From assembly GCA_036741535.1 (NCBI GenBank), contig DAINSB010000003.1:1-38423 (forward strand): 38,423 nt of DNA, given 5' to 3'. Below are positions 1 to 7,356 of this stretch, piece by piece. The stretch's first letter is position 1, and the number at the start of each line of letters is the position of its first letter. The notes beneath the pieces were generated by a model, which saw only the letters and a list, made by a program, of their open reading frames with translations, did not search any database and was not told the DNA's origin. This stretch comes from Thermocaproicibacter sp036741535 (GTDB lineage Bacteria > Bacillota > Clostridia > Oscillospirales > Acutalibacteraceae). The position numbers and the translations under genes are program-made.

Positions 1-59
1 TTTATTCCTTTGAGTCACCTTTTTACCCTGTTGCACTTACATTGTAAATTCAAGGTACG

Positions 60-98
60 AAAAACGGCCCGAAGGCTTTCGATCGCCTCCGAGCCGTT
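60..98 (-). terminator. Rho-independent terminator after spoIVA
   Basis: Read on the minus strand, AACGGCTCG pairs with CGGGCCGTT with one G-U pair. An inner AGGC/GCCT stem extends the hairpin, and five T follow. It lies 62 bases past the spoIVA stop. Bases 1-59 hold no gene that I can see; on the minus strand they may be the leader of a gene beyond the window edge. Confidence 0.85.
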
Positions 99-159
99 AT
101 GAATGACAGAAGAAAACCATGTTCCGCGCAAAAGCGGCGGAATTCAGGCACTGCGCCGC

Positions 160-1638
160 TCACAGGATGATGCAGATCAGGCCGTTGCAGCCTTCGTTGA
201 TGACGCGCTCGATGGTCTCGCGCACCTTGTCGCGGGCGTCGTCCGGCATGCGCATCAGCTTGTTGTGCAGCCCCTCGTTCACGAGCTCGTGCAGGCTCTT
301 CCCGAAAATGTTGGAATCCCAGATCTGGGCGGGGTTCGACTCGAATTCCTTGAGGATATACTCAATCAGCTCCTGCGACTGCCGTTCGGAGCCGACGATG
401 GGGGTGATCTCCGTCGTGATGCGCGTCTTGAGCATGTGGATGGACGGCGCGGCGGCCTTCAGGCGGATGCCGTACTTGCCGCCCTGGCGGATAATCTCCG
501 GTTCTTCCAGGGTCAGCTCATCCATGCCCGGCATGACGATGCCGTACCCGTTCTCCTGCGCATCCTGGTACGCCCCGCTGATCTTGTCGTAGGTCTTCTT
601 CATCTCGGCCATCTGCATCATGCAGGTCATCAGGCTGCCTTCGTCGCTGACTTCGAGGCCGGTCTTTTCGCCGAGGACCTTGTAGAACAGCCCCGGCTGA
701 AGGCCGACGGAAATGCGCGAGCGCCCCGTGCCGAGATCGACCGCGACGATGCCCGCGTTATTGACATATTCGCACTTCTGCACGTCGCTCACGATGTTCT
801 CCACGTCGCGAATCTTGGAGACCTTGGACGCGGAATCCTGGATGCAGGAGAACACCGCCGAGCGCAGCCAGTGGCTCTTTTCCAGCGACGCGAGCCAGCG
901 GGGCATCTCGACCCGCACTTCCCGCACCGGGAACTCGAACAGGACCTTCGCGAGGATCGCGCGGATCTCCGTTTCCTCCATGTTCAAACAGTTCACCGGC
1001 AGGACGGGGACCGCGTATTTCTGCTGGAGGTTGCCGGCGAGGGTCTGCGCCTCGGGCGTCCCCGGCTCCACGCAGTTGAGCAGCACGATGAACGGCTTGC
1101 TGATCTTCTTGAGTTCGTCGACGACGCGCTCCTCCGCCTCCTCATACTCCGCGCGGGGGATGTCGCTGATGCTGCCGTCCGTCGTGACGACGAGGCCGAT
1201 GGTCGAGTGCTCGGTGATGACCTTCTTGGTGCCGATCTCCGCGGCCATGTTGAACGGGATGGGCTCGTCGTACCACGGCGTGCGCACCATGCGCGGGTTG
1301 TCGCCCTCGATGTAGCCGAGCGCGCTGGGGACGATGTACCCGACGCAGTCGATCATCCGGACGGAAAACGTCGCGCTTTTGTCGATCCGCACGGTGACGG
1401 GCTGCTCCGGGATGAATTTCGGCTCGGTCGTCATGATGGTCCGGCCCGCCGCGGACTGCGGCATCTCGTCGACCGTGCGGCCGCGCGAGGACTCCGAGTC
1501 CATGTTCGGCACCACGATGGTGTCCATAAACCGCTTGATAAACGTGGATTTTCCGGTCCGGACCGGCCCGACCACCCCTATGTAAATAGCGCCGTTCGTT
1601 CGCTCGGAAATATCCCTGTAGATATTGCGTTCTTCCAT
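160..1638 (-). CDS. spoIVA: Stage IV sporulation protein A (SpoIVA), coat basement ATPase
   Basis: SpoIVA is the ATPase that polymerises on the forespore surface and forms the basement on which the spore coat assembles. The 492 residues match the usual family length. The Walker A sequence GPVRTGKST is at residues 24-32 and a GTPase-like fold follows. The start MEERNIYRDI is typical of the family, as is the hydrophobic C-terminus ending in LICIIL, the part that in Bacillus contacts SpoVM and the membrane. A very strong ribosome site (GGAGGGGGAG) precedes the ATG. The gene follows sipL by 58 bases on the same strand, so the two are probably co-transcribed in the mother cell (inference). A terminator follows. 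Identification is secure. Confidence 0.97.
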   Translation of the reverse strand: MEERNIYRDISERTNGAIYIGVVGPVRTGKSTFIKRFMDTIVVPNMDSESSRGRTVDEMPQSAAGRTIMTTEPKFIPEQPVTVRIDKSATFSVRMIDCVGYIVPSALGYIEGDNPRMVRTPWYDEPIPFNMAAEIGTKKVITEHSTIGLVVTTDGSISDIPRAEYEEAEERVVDELKKISKPFIVLLNCVEPGTPEAQTLAGNLQQKYAVPVLPVNCLNMEETEIRAILAKVLFEFPVREVRVEMPRWLASLEKSHWLRSAVFSCIQDSASKVSKIRDVENIVSDVQKCEYVNNAGIVAVDLGTGRSRISVGLQPGLFYKVLGEKTGLEVSDEGSLMTCMMQMAEMKKTYDKISGAYQDAQENGYGIVMPGMDELTLEEPEIIRQGGKYGIRLKAAAPSIHMLKTRITTEITPIVGSERQSQELIEYILKEFESNPAQIWDSNIFGKSLHELVNEGLHNKLMRMPDDARDKVRETIERVINEGCNGLICIIL

Positions 1639-1696
1639 TTCGTCTCCCCCTCCGGCAGAGAAAATTTTGCCGCATCGGCAAGCCAGCTTTTTTCGT

Positions 1697-3229
1697 TCAC
1701 ATGGGAATCAGCAGCATCCCTTTGTTTTCCACGGTTTCGCCGGAAAGGCCGTTCTCGCTGCGGATGGAATCCGGCGACGTGCGGTAGGCCCGCGCGATGT
1801 TCCAGATGCTCTCGCCGGCGCCTGCAAAATAAAGGCAAAGGGAGGCGGCGGGGTCGTTCGGGGTCGGCTTGGTCTCGTCTGCGGAGACGGACGCGATCGC
1901 CTTGAAGGTGAATTTCGTGTAGATTTCCGCGGAAAGGCGAAGCTCCGCCTTGGTTTCGATGCTGCCGCCGGTAATCCGGTAGCTGATGCCGCCCACGCTG
2001 ACCTCCGCTTCGCACCGCACGTCCCCGGACGCGCCGCAGGCCCGGGAGTACTCGAAGTCGATCAGGCGTTCAAAATAAACCGGCGTTCCGTCGCCGCCGA
2101 TCGCCAGGACGCAGAGGTTGTATTTCCCTTTGAACGCAAGCTGGCCCTCCGCCACGTCCGCGGAGGCGTTGGCCATTTCGCTCCAGATGTCCAGCACTTT
2201 GGAAACCGTGTTGTCTTCCAGCGCGATGTCGCTGCGGTTGACGAAGGTATCCCCCGCAAGCTCGGAGAGATTGTCGAGCGTTTTGGGCTTCGATTCCACC
2301 TGCAGGTCGAATTTTTTCGAGAAGGCGTCGCTCACGACGGTCACGTCCGTCCTGCGGAAAGCCTGGGCCGTCGCCATGACTTTCACCTGGGTGTCGAAAA
2401 AGGTTTTGTCCCCGGAATAGTCGTTCTTGATCTGGGCCTGAACGTCGAGCACGTTCAGCCTGATGCTGCACAGGCAGTCTTCGGTCACGCCGTCGCAGTC
2501 GACCATCTGGGTAAAGGGGATGGAATATTCCATCGTCTCCGGCGAGGGGTTCTCCCCCGTGGGAAGATACAGGAACTTGACGCAGGTCTCGCCCTTGAGC
2601 ATCAGCTTTCCCACGGTGATCTTGAAATCCTGCAGGACCGCGAACGCGTCGGAACGCATGATGCTGTCGGCCGGCGGCTTGCCCGAGCCGAGTTCGAGGA
2701 CCTCGTCGACGCTGAACTGCTGCTGCGCAAGGCCGGCAAGCTGGTTGAACGGCACGGTGTCCTTCTTCTGCTCGATGTCGTCGCCGGAAATATTGCCGAC
2801 CATTTCGTCCTGCCCCGGCGCGACGACTTTGGCGCACAGCGAAAAAGCGCCGTGAACATCCAGCCGGCGGGGGCTTGTGGCACGGCAGTTGATATATTCC
2901 ACGCGCGCAAAGGCGGAGACCTGGGCGTTGTCGGCGGGCTGCTTCAGGGCGATCTCGGACGAAAACGAGTCGCCGGAATCGCAGGAGCGCACGTTCTTTC
3001 CCTCCGGATCCAGATAGAAGATCTTGACGTTGAAGCTGCCGTCGAGCATCAGTCGGTCGCCCATCACGCTTCTCGACGTGATGCGCGGGTAGACCTGGCA
3101 TTTGAGAATGCGCTGAATATCCGGGCAATAATCCGGCAGGCTGATGTCCATGTCGACAGGCTGTTCCTGGCTTCCGTCATAGACGACCTCTCCCGCGGCG
3201 ATCCGTTCGCGTTCAAGCATATAATCCAT
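1697..3229 (-). CDS. sipL: SipL-like SpoIVA-interacting coat morphogenetic protein (DUF3794 plus LysM)
   Basis: The protein has 510 residues. DUF3794 (SPOCS) repeats fill most of it: the N-terminal QPVDMDISLPDYCPDIQRIL block, then related blocks in the middle. The last 50 residues form a LysM domain (AGAGESIWNIARAYRTSPD...GLSG). This architecture and length match Clostridioides difficile SipL, whose LysM domain binds SpoIVA and which does the job SpoVID does in Bacillus. The position directly upstream of spoIVA supports the same role here. I chose the ATG at 3229 because AAAGGAG lies 9-10 bases upstream; the ATG at 3259 has a poorly placed ribosome site. It may instead be a general DUF3794-LysM protein, but adjacency to spoIVA makes SipL the best reading. 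Confidence 0.85.
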   Translation of the reverse strand: MDYMLERERIAAGEVVYDGSQEQPVDMDISLPDYCPDIQRILKCQVYPRITSRSVMGDRLMLDGSFNVKIFYLDPEGKNVRSCDSGDSFSSEIALKQPADNAQVSAFARVEYINCRATSPRRLDVHGAFSLCAKVVAPGQDEMVGNISGDDIEQKKDTVPFNQLAGLAQQQFSVDEVLELGSGKPPADSIMRSDAFAVLQDFKITVGKLMLKGETCVKFLYLPTGENPSPETMEYSIPFTQMVDCDGVTEDCLCSIRLNVLDVQAQIKNDYSGDKTFFDTQVKVMATAQAFRRTDVTVVSDAFSKKFDLQVESKPKTLDNLSELAGDTFVNRSDIALEDNTVSKVLDIWSEMANASADVAEGQLAFKGKYNLCVLAIGGDGTPVYFERLIDFEYSRACGASGDVRCEAEVSVGGISYRITGGSIETKAELRLSAEIYTKFTFKAIASVSADETKPTPNDPAASLCLYFAGAGESIWNIARAYRTSPDSIRSENGLSGETVENKGMLLIPM

Positions 3230-3305
3230 AAAAGGTCTCTCCTTTTCCTCTTTGTGCATAACCTCTTTCTACGTAATGGTATTCCGGTCTTGTCTTATTT
3301 ATGAC

Positions 3306-3346
3306 ATTTAGAGATTAGAAATTAGAGGTTAGAGGTTAGAAAGGGC
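3306..3346. repeat. Heptamer-based dispersed repeat, copy 1
   Basis: A run of degenerate 7-base units (ATTAGAG-like on plus, CTAATCT-like on minus) ends in AAGGGC. It aligns without gaps to 16419-16459 with 34 of 41 positions identical. It lies between the spoVM terminator and the sipL start, so it falls in or near the sipL leader. Confidence 0.75.
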
Positions 3347-3354
3347 AGAGAAAA

Positions 3355-3379
3355 GGCGGCCCCCGGTCAGGGGGCCGCC
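3355..3379 (-). terminator. Strong hairpin terminator after spoVM
   Basis: GGCGGCCCCC (3355-3364) pairs perfectly with GGGGGCCGCC (3370-3379) around a 5-base loop. On the minus strand the stem is followed by TTTT. It lies 28 bases beyond the spoVM stop and closes the long yicC-to-spoVM gene run. Confidence 0.85.
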
Positions 3380-3407
3380 CAGGTCCGCTGCGCCGCCAAC
3401 ACGCCGC

Positions 3408-3494
3408 TCAGCAGCTCTGCTCCTTCTTGATTCCGAACGTCTTGCGCAGAATAAAGCTCCAGAATTTTGAACTCTTGACAACAACAACCTTCAT
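3408..3494 (-). CDS. spoVM: Stage V sporulation protein M (SpoVM), curvature-sensing coat anchor
   Basis: This is a 28-residue peptide: MKVVVVKSSKFWSFILRK followed by TFGIKKEQSC. SpoVM is an amphipathic helix that binds the convex forespore membrane and anchors SpoIVA. Size, the MK-start, alternating hydrophobic and Lys/Arg residues and the KK-rich end fit the family. The location matches the Bacillus order (rsgA-thiN-spoVM). The ribosome site GGGAGG sits 8 bases before the ATG. Pro9 of Bacillus SpoVM, known to be needed for correct targeting, is Ser here, and the peptide ends in Cys. Identification rests on context as much as sequence because the peptide is so short. Confidence 0.85.
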   Translation of the reverse strand: MKVVVVKSSKFWSFILRKTFGIKKEQSC

Positions 3495-3515
3495 GACGCA
3501 GACCTCCCATTCTGT

Positions 3516-3674
3516 TCAGCACTTGTTGATGAGTGCTATGCCCACCGCGACCAGCAGAACCGCCACCACGAACAGCACCAGTCCCGGAGGGCAGAAACAG
3601 GACAACGCCAGCCCAACGCCGAATGTGACGGCGTAGTAGACCCACCGGGGGCCGCACCGCCTGTTCTTCCACAT
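3516..3674 (-). CDS. Small Cys-containing membrane protein upstream of spoVM, function unknown
   Basis: This is a 52-residue frame starting MWKNRRCGPRWVYYAV and ending ALINKC. A basic N-terminus with one Cys precedes two hydrophobic stretches (about 12-25 and 31-49), separated by SCFCPPG. It reads as a helical hairpin or one re-entrant helix. The ribosome site AAGGTGG precedes the ATG, and the spoVM start follows 21 bases after its stop, so the two are probably translated from one message. I do not recognise a named family. Position suggests a part in forespore membrane or coat assembly; that is inference only. Confidence 0.7.
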   Translation of the reverse strand: MWKNRRCGPRWVYYAVTFGVGLALSCFCPPGLVLFVVAVLLVAVGIALINKC

Positions 3675-3759
3675 AATTCCGCCACCACCTTCGCATTCGG
3701 ATCATCGGGCTGCTTTCTTTACCAGTATATACAGCCGGCGGAATTATGTGCCATGCGAA

Positions 3760-4395
3760 TTATCGCTGGACGATGATCAGCACGTAGCCGCTGTGGACCA
3801 CGATCTGCGCGTAGTCTTCCTCGACGCGGTTGCTGACGCCGTGCGGCTCTTCCGAGGTGAGCATCGCGTGCGTCAGCGGATACTGCAGGCCGGTATAGCT
3901 CACCTCGCAGGAGGCGCACCCGAACGGAAAAACGGAAACCGTGCTGCCCTTCTCCCCGCTCAGCGCAAGGCGTCCGCTCCGCAGCAGGAACACGCGGCAG
4001 CGGTCCTGATCGATCAGGGCCTTGCAGCCCAGTACGCAGAGATACTGCAGCACACAGAGGTTCGCGAACGAATGGTCGAACCGTTCCCCGCCGAGGACGC
4101 CGGTCAGCAAAAAGCTGGAAAAACCCCGCCGGACGCCCTCTTTGACAGCCGCCATCAGGTCGGTGTCGTCCTTCTCCACCTTCAGGCGGATGGTCTCGAC
4201 GCCGTCCGGCAAAGGGCTCTGTACGGAGTCGAAATCGCCGATGAGAAGGTCCGGGCGTATCCCGAAGCGGGCGGCGGTGTCATACCCCCCGTCGGCGCAG
4301 ACGACGAAGCATCCCTCCCTCTCGAACCGGTCGAGCGGATTTTCTTTCACGGGTGCGGAACCGATCACCACATAGATTTCTCTTTTTTGTTCCAT
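3760..4395 (-). CDS. thiN: Thiamine diphosphokinase
   Basis: ThiN transfers a pyrophosphate from ATP to thiamine, giving the cofactor TPP in the cytosol. The 211 residues match the family. The N-terminal catalytic domain contains VCADGGYDTAARFGIRPD, then LIGDFDSV, KDDTDLMAA and the GVLGGERFDHSFANL motif. A C-terminal thiamine-binding beta domain follows and contains the GSTVSVFPF motif. The ATG at 4395 lies inside the end of rsgA (31-base overlap), which implies translational coupling. A longer frame exists upstream but runs through rsgA and is not needed. The rsgA-thiN-spoVM order is the Bacillus order, with rpe missing between rsgA and thiN. Confidence 0.94.
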   Translation of the reverse strand: MEQKREIYVVIGSAPVKENPLDRFEREGCFVVCADGGYDTAARFGIRPDLLIGDFDSVQSPLPDGVETIRLKVEKDDTDLMAAVKEGVRRGFSSFLLTGVLGGERFDHSFANLCVLQYLCVLGCKALIDQDRCRVFLLRSGRLALSGEKGSTVSVFPFGCASCEVSYTGLQYPLTHAMLTSEEPHGVSNRVEEDYAQIVVHSGYVLIIVQR

Positions 4396-5270
4396 TGTTT
4401 TCTCTCTTTCATCTCCCGGTACATAGCGACGTAGCTGGCGTGCCTGGAGCGGCTGACCGCGCCGCCGCGGACCGCCTCCAGCACGGCGCAGCCCTCTTCG
4501 CAGATATGGGTGCAGGACGTGAACCGGCACTTTCCCAGGTAGGGGGCGAAGTCCGGAAAACAGGCCGCAAGCTCCTCTTTTTTCAGATCGCCGAACGATT
4601 GATTCTCCAGCGAGGAAAAGCCGGGCGTGTCCACCACGTAGCCGCCGCCCGTCAGCTTCAAAAGCTCGACCCGGCGCGTCGTATGCCTGCCGCGCCCCAG
4701 CTTTTTGCTGATCTCCCCCGTCTCCAGGTGGAAATTCTGAAACATGGTGTTGAGCAAGGTCGATTTCCCGACGCCGGAATTTCCCGTGAAGGCGGTCGTC
4801 CTGCCGGAGAGGAGCTTTTCCAGCTCCCCGACACCTTCCCCAGTGACGGCGGAAACGCAAAAAAACAGGATGCCCGCTTTCCGGTAGATCTCGGAAAGCG
4901 GGTCGGCGCTCTCAAGGTCGGTCTTGGAAATGGCGAGGACCGGTTCGATCCCCCGGGCAACGGCCCGCGCGATCATCCGGTCGATGAGCAGCGTGTTGGG
5001 CGACGGCTCGCAGACCGAAGCGACGATCACGAGCAGGTCCAGATTGGCGACGGGCGGCCTCTCGAGAAAATTCCTGCGCGGCAGGATCTCCTCCACGGTC
5101 CCCGTCCCGTCCGGCAGGACGGCGACGGACACGCGGTCGCCCGCGAGGGGCGTGATCCCATCCTTGCGGAAGAGGCCCCGCGCCCTGCACTCGCAGACGC
5201 CCCCGGGCGTTTCGACGTAATAGAATCCGCCGATCCCCTTTAAAATACGACCTTCCAACACGTTCTTCAT
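4365..5270 (-). CDS. rsgA: Ribosome small-subunit GTPase RsgA
   Basis: RsgA is a circularly permuted GTPase that helps the last maturation steps of the 30S subunit. The 301 residues begin MKNVLEGRILKGIGGFYYVE, the OB-fold. The GTPase motifs come in permuted order: ISKTDL (G4), then GNSGVGKSTLLN (G1) and DTPGFSSL (G3). A C-terminal zinc site uses Cys and His in CRFTSCTHICEEGC. I start at the ATG at 5270, 7 bases after prkC, because upstream residues are low-complexity Ala/Pro/Arg translated from the prkC end. Neighbours prkC and prpC fit the known link between the PASTA kinase and RsgA regulation. Confidence 0.96.
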   Translation of the reverse strand: MKNVLEGRILKGIGGFYYVETPGGVCECRARGLFRKDGITPLAGDRVSVAVLPDGTGTVEEILPRRNFLERPPVANLDLLVIVASVCEPSPNTLLIDRMIARAVARGIEPVLAISKTDLESADPLSEIYRKAGILFFCVSAVTGEGVGELEKLLSGRTTAFTGNSGVGKSTLLNTMFQNFHLETGEISKKLGRGRHTTRRVELLKLTGGGYVVDTPGFSSLENQSFGDLKKEELAACFPDFAPYLGKCRFTSCTHICEEGCAVLEAVRGGAVSRSRHASYVAMYREMKERKQWNKKEKSMW

Positions 5271-5277
5271 AGGCTGC

Positions 5278-7344
5278 TCAGTCACCGCGGGTGACCTGGT
5301 TTCCGCCGCTGCCGGGCGTGCTGCTGGCGCCGGTGCTCGAGTTGCCGGAGGCGGCCGAAGAGCTCGGCTGCACATAGGGGTACGATTCATCGCGGCTCGG
5401 CTTCCCGGTGTCGAAATTCAGCGTATAGACCCTGTATTTGCTGCCGTCCAGCGTGACCACGAGCGTATGCTTGCCGGTCTGGTTGCTGAAGGTCAGCGTC
5501 GGGGTCGGGTTGTAGAGCGCGTTCACGGTCTGGGTCGTTGTCAGCGTGCCGTCGAGGTAGGCCCGGAGCACGATGTCGTGCGTCACATTGGTCGGAAGAT
5601 CGACGTAAACGGAAACGGGCTGGGTGGAGGTCTTTCCCGAACTGAGCGTAAGGTCCACCGTGCTGCCCTTTTCCACCTTCACAGTCGGAAGCGGGTTCGT
5701 GCCGATGACGATGTCCCTGTCCTTGCCCGTGTCATCCTTATAGGTCTTGTTGCCGACCGTAAGGCCGACGGCGGTGATCTTCGCGGCGGCGTCCGAGAGG
5801 GTGTCGCCCGTCACGTCCGGCACCGCGACCTTCTGGTCCAGCTTTCCGGTGCTGACATAGACCTTGATCTCCGTCGTGCCCTGCGTCACCGTCGCGCCGG
5901 CCGCCGGGTCGGTGCTGACAACCTGGCCCGCCGGGATGCTGTCGTCCGCCACGGGGAGGATCTTGTATTTCGTAAGGCCCTGCTGCTTGAGGGCCGCCTC
6001 GGCGTCCTCCTGCGTCTTGCCGGTCACGTCGGGCATTTTCATCTGCTGACCGCCCGTGCTGACCACGAGCGTGACAGCCGCGTTCGACTTCACCGTGGTG
6101 TCGGCCTTCGGCGTCTGGCTGACGATCTGTCCCGCCGGATGGCTGGAATCGCTCTTCTGCTCCTGCGAGAACGTGAACTGATAGTAAGGAGTGGAGGAGG
6201 AGGTCTTGTTGACGACGCTCGAGTACTGCTGACCAACGTAATTCGGCATGGTCACGTCCGTCGGGCCGGAATTCCAGTTGCGGATCAGCGCGGCGGTGCC
6301 CACGGCGACGGCCGTGATCAGGAAGGCCGCGAGGATGCCGGCGACGATGAGCACCCCGACCGGCTTCTTCTTTTTCGCGGGCATCCGGCCGGCTTCCTCC
6401 ACATATTCGTAATTGTCGTTGTAAAGGGGCTCCTCGTTCTTCTTGACGTTGTTGATGGCGTCGATATATTTGGTCGGCTTCTCGTCGATAAAATATTTAT
6501 ACTGGAAACGGGCGCTCGGGTTGCGCCGGAACTCCTCGATGTCGCGCAGCATATCCGCCGCGGACTGGTAGCGGGCCGAGGGGTCCTTCTGCATGGCCTT
6601 GAGCGTGATCTCCTCGAGGCCCTCCGGAATAGAGGGGTTGATCTCGCGCAGAGGCTTCGGATCGGTCTGCAGCTGCATGATGGCGACCGAGACGGCATTG
6701 TCCGCCTCGAACGGAAGCTGGCCGGTCAGCATCTCGTACAGCATGACGCCCACGGAGTAGATGTCGGTCTTCTCGTCCGTGAAATCGCCCCGGGCCTGCT
6801 CGGGGGCGATGTAGTGGACCGAGCCGATCGCCTTGTCCGTCATGGTGCGGGTCTCGTTGTGCGAAAAGCGCGCGATGCCGAAGTCGGTCACTTTGATGGT
6901 GCCGTCCTGCAAGAGCATGATGTTCTGGGGCTTGATGTCGCGGTGGATGATGCCCTTGCCGTGGGCGTGCTCCAGCGCGCGCAGGATCTGAACGGTGAAA
7001 TGGATGGCCTCTTTCCATTTGATCTGCTTCTGCTGGTCGAGATATTCCTTGAGCGTGATGCCGTCGATATATTCCTCGACGATATACTGGATGCGGTCGC
7101 CGAAACTGACGTCGTACACCTTGACGATATTCGGATGCGACAGGACCGCGATCGCCTTGGACTCGTTGCGGAACCGGCGCAGAAACTCCTCGTTGCTGGA
7201 GAATTCGTCCTTCAGAATCTTGACGGCGACCGTGCGGTCGTCGATCGTGTCGTAAGCGCGGTAAACAACAGCCATGCCGCCCACGCCGATAATCTCGTGG
7301 ATTTCATAACGGCCGTCCAGCCGTTTGCCAGTATAATTATCCAT
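5278..7344 (-). CDS. prkC: Membrane Ser/Thr protein kinase with PASTA repeats
   Basis: PrkC-type kinases sense muropeptides or lipid II outside the cell and phosphorylate cytosolic targets, including translation factors. Of 688 residues, about 10-275 are the kinase domain, with glycine loop GVGGMAVV, catalytic HRDIKPQN and DFGIARF. A basic stretch (KKKKP) precedes one transmembrane helix near 330-355. Three PASTA domains follow (about 365-435, 436-505 and 506-575), then a beta-rich domain and a Ser/Gly/Thr-rich tail of some 35 residues. The ribosome site AAGGAG is 8 bases before the ATG. It is 12 bases downstream of its opposing phosphatase prpC. Confidence 0.97.
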   Translation of the reverse strand: MDNYTGKRLDGRYEIHEIIGVGGMAVVYRAYDTIDDRTVAVKILKDEFSSNEEFLRRFRNESKAIAVLSHPNIVKVYDVSFGDRIQYIVEEYIDGITLKEYLDQQKQIKWKEAIHFTVQILRALEHAHGKGIIHRDIKPQNIMLLQDGTIKVTDFGIARFSHNETRTMTDKAIGSVHYIAPEQARGDFTDEKTDIYSVGVMLYEMLTGQLPFEADNAVSVAIMQLQTDPKPLREINPSIPEGLEEITLKAMQKDPSARYQSAADMLRDIEEFRRNPSARFQYKYFIDEKPTKYIDAINNVKKNEEPLYNDNYEYVEEAGRMPAKKKKPVGVLIVAGILAAFLITAVAVGTAALIRNWNSGPTDVTMPNYVGQQYSSVVNKTSSSTPYYQFTFSQEQKSDSSHPAGQIVSQTPKADTTVKSNAAVTLVVSTGGQQMKMPDVTGKTQEDAEAALKQQGLTKYKILPVADDSIPAGQVVSTDPAAGATVTQGTTEIKVYVSTGKLDQKVAVPDVTGDTLSDAAAKITAVGLTVGNKTYKDDTGKDRDIVIGTNPLPTVKVEKGSTVDLTLSSGKTSTQPVSVYVDLPTNVTHDIVLRAYLDGTLTTTQTVNALYNPTPTLTFSNQTGKHTLVVTLDGSKYRVYTLNFDTGKPSRDESYPYVQPSSSAASGNSSTGASSTPGSGGNQVTRGD

Positions 7345-7356
7345 GCTGTCAGCTCC

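Noticed and set aside
45..60. GTAAATTCAAG shared between 46-56 and the yicC leader near 17372
   Set aside because: The match is 11 bases with poor flanking similarity; too short to call an element.
103..1905. A 600-residue plus-strand open frame opposite spoIVA
   Set aside because: It is Arg/Asp/Leu/Val-rich shadow coding caused by high GC on the strand opposite a sure gene, with no domain and no ribosome site. Similar long frames opposite sipL, prkC, priA, the 12S-like gene, lpdA and dnaE are rejected for the same reason.
3367..3705. A 112-residue minus-strand frame over the spoVM region
   Set aside because: It is another frame of the 52-residue gene and spoVM, crosses their junction and runs into the terminator stem; both smaller frames have proper ribosome sites.
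3675..3759. A SigE-like promoter before the 52-residue gene (ATAATT...TATACT)
   Set aside because: The match to sporulation sigma consensus is loose and the spacing is not clear. I could not tell it from chance.
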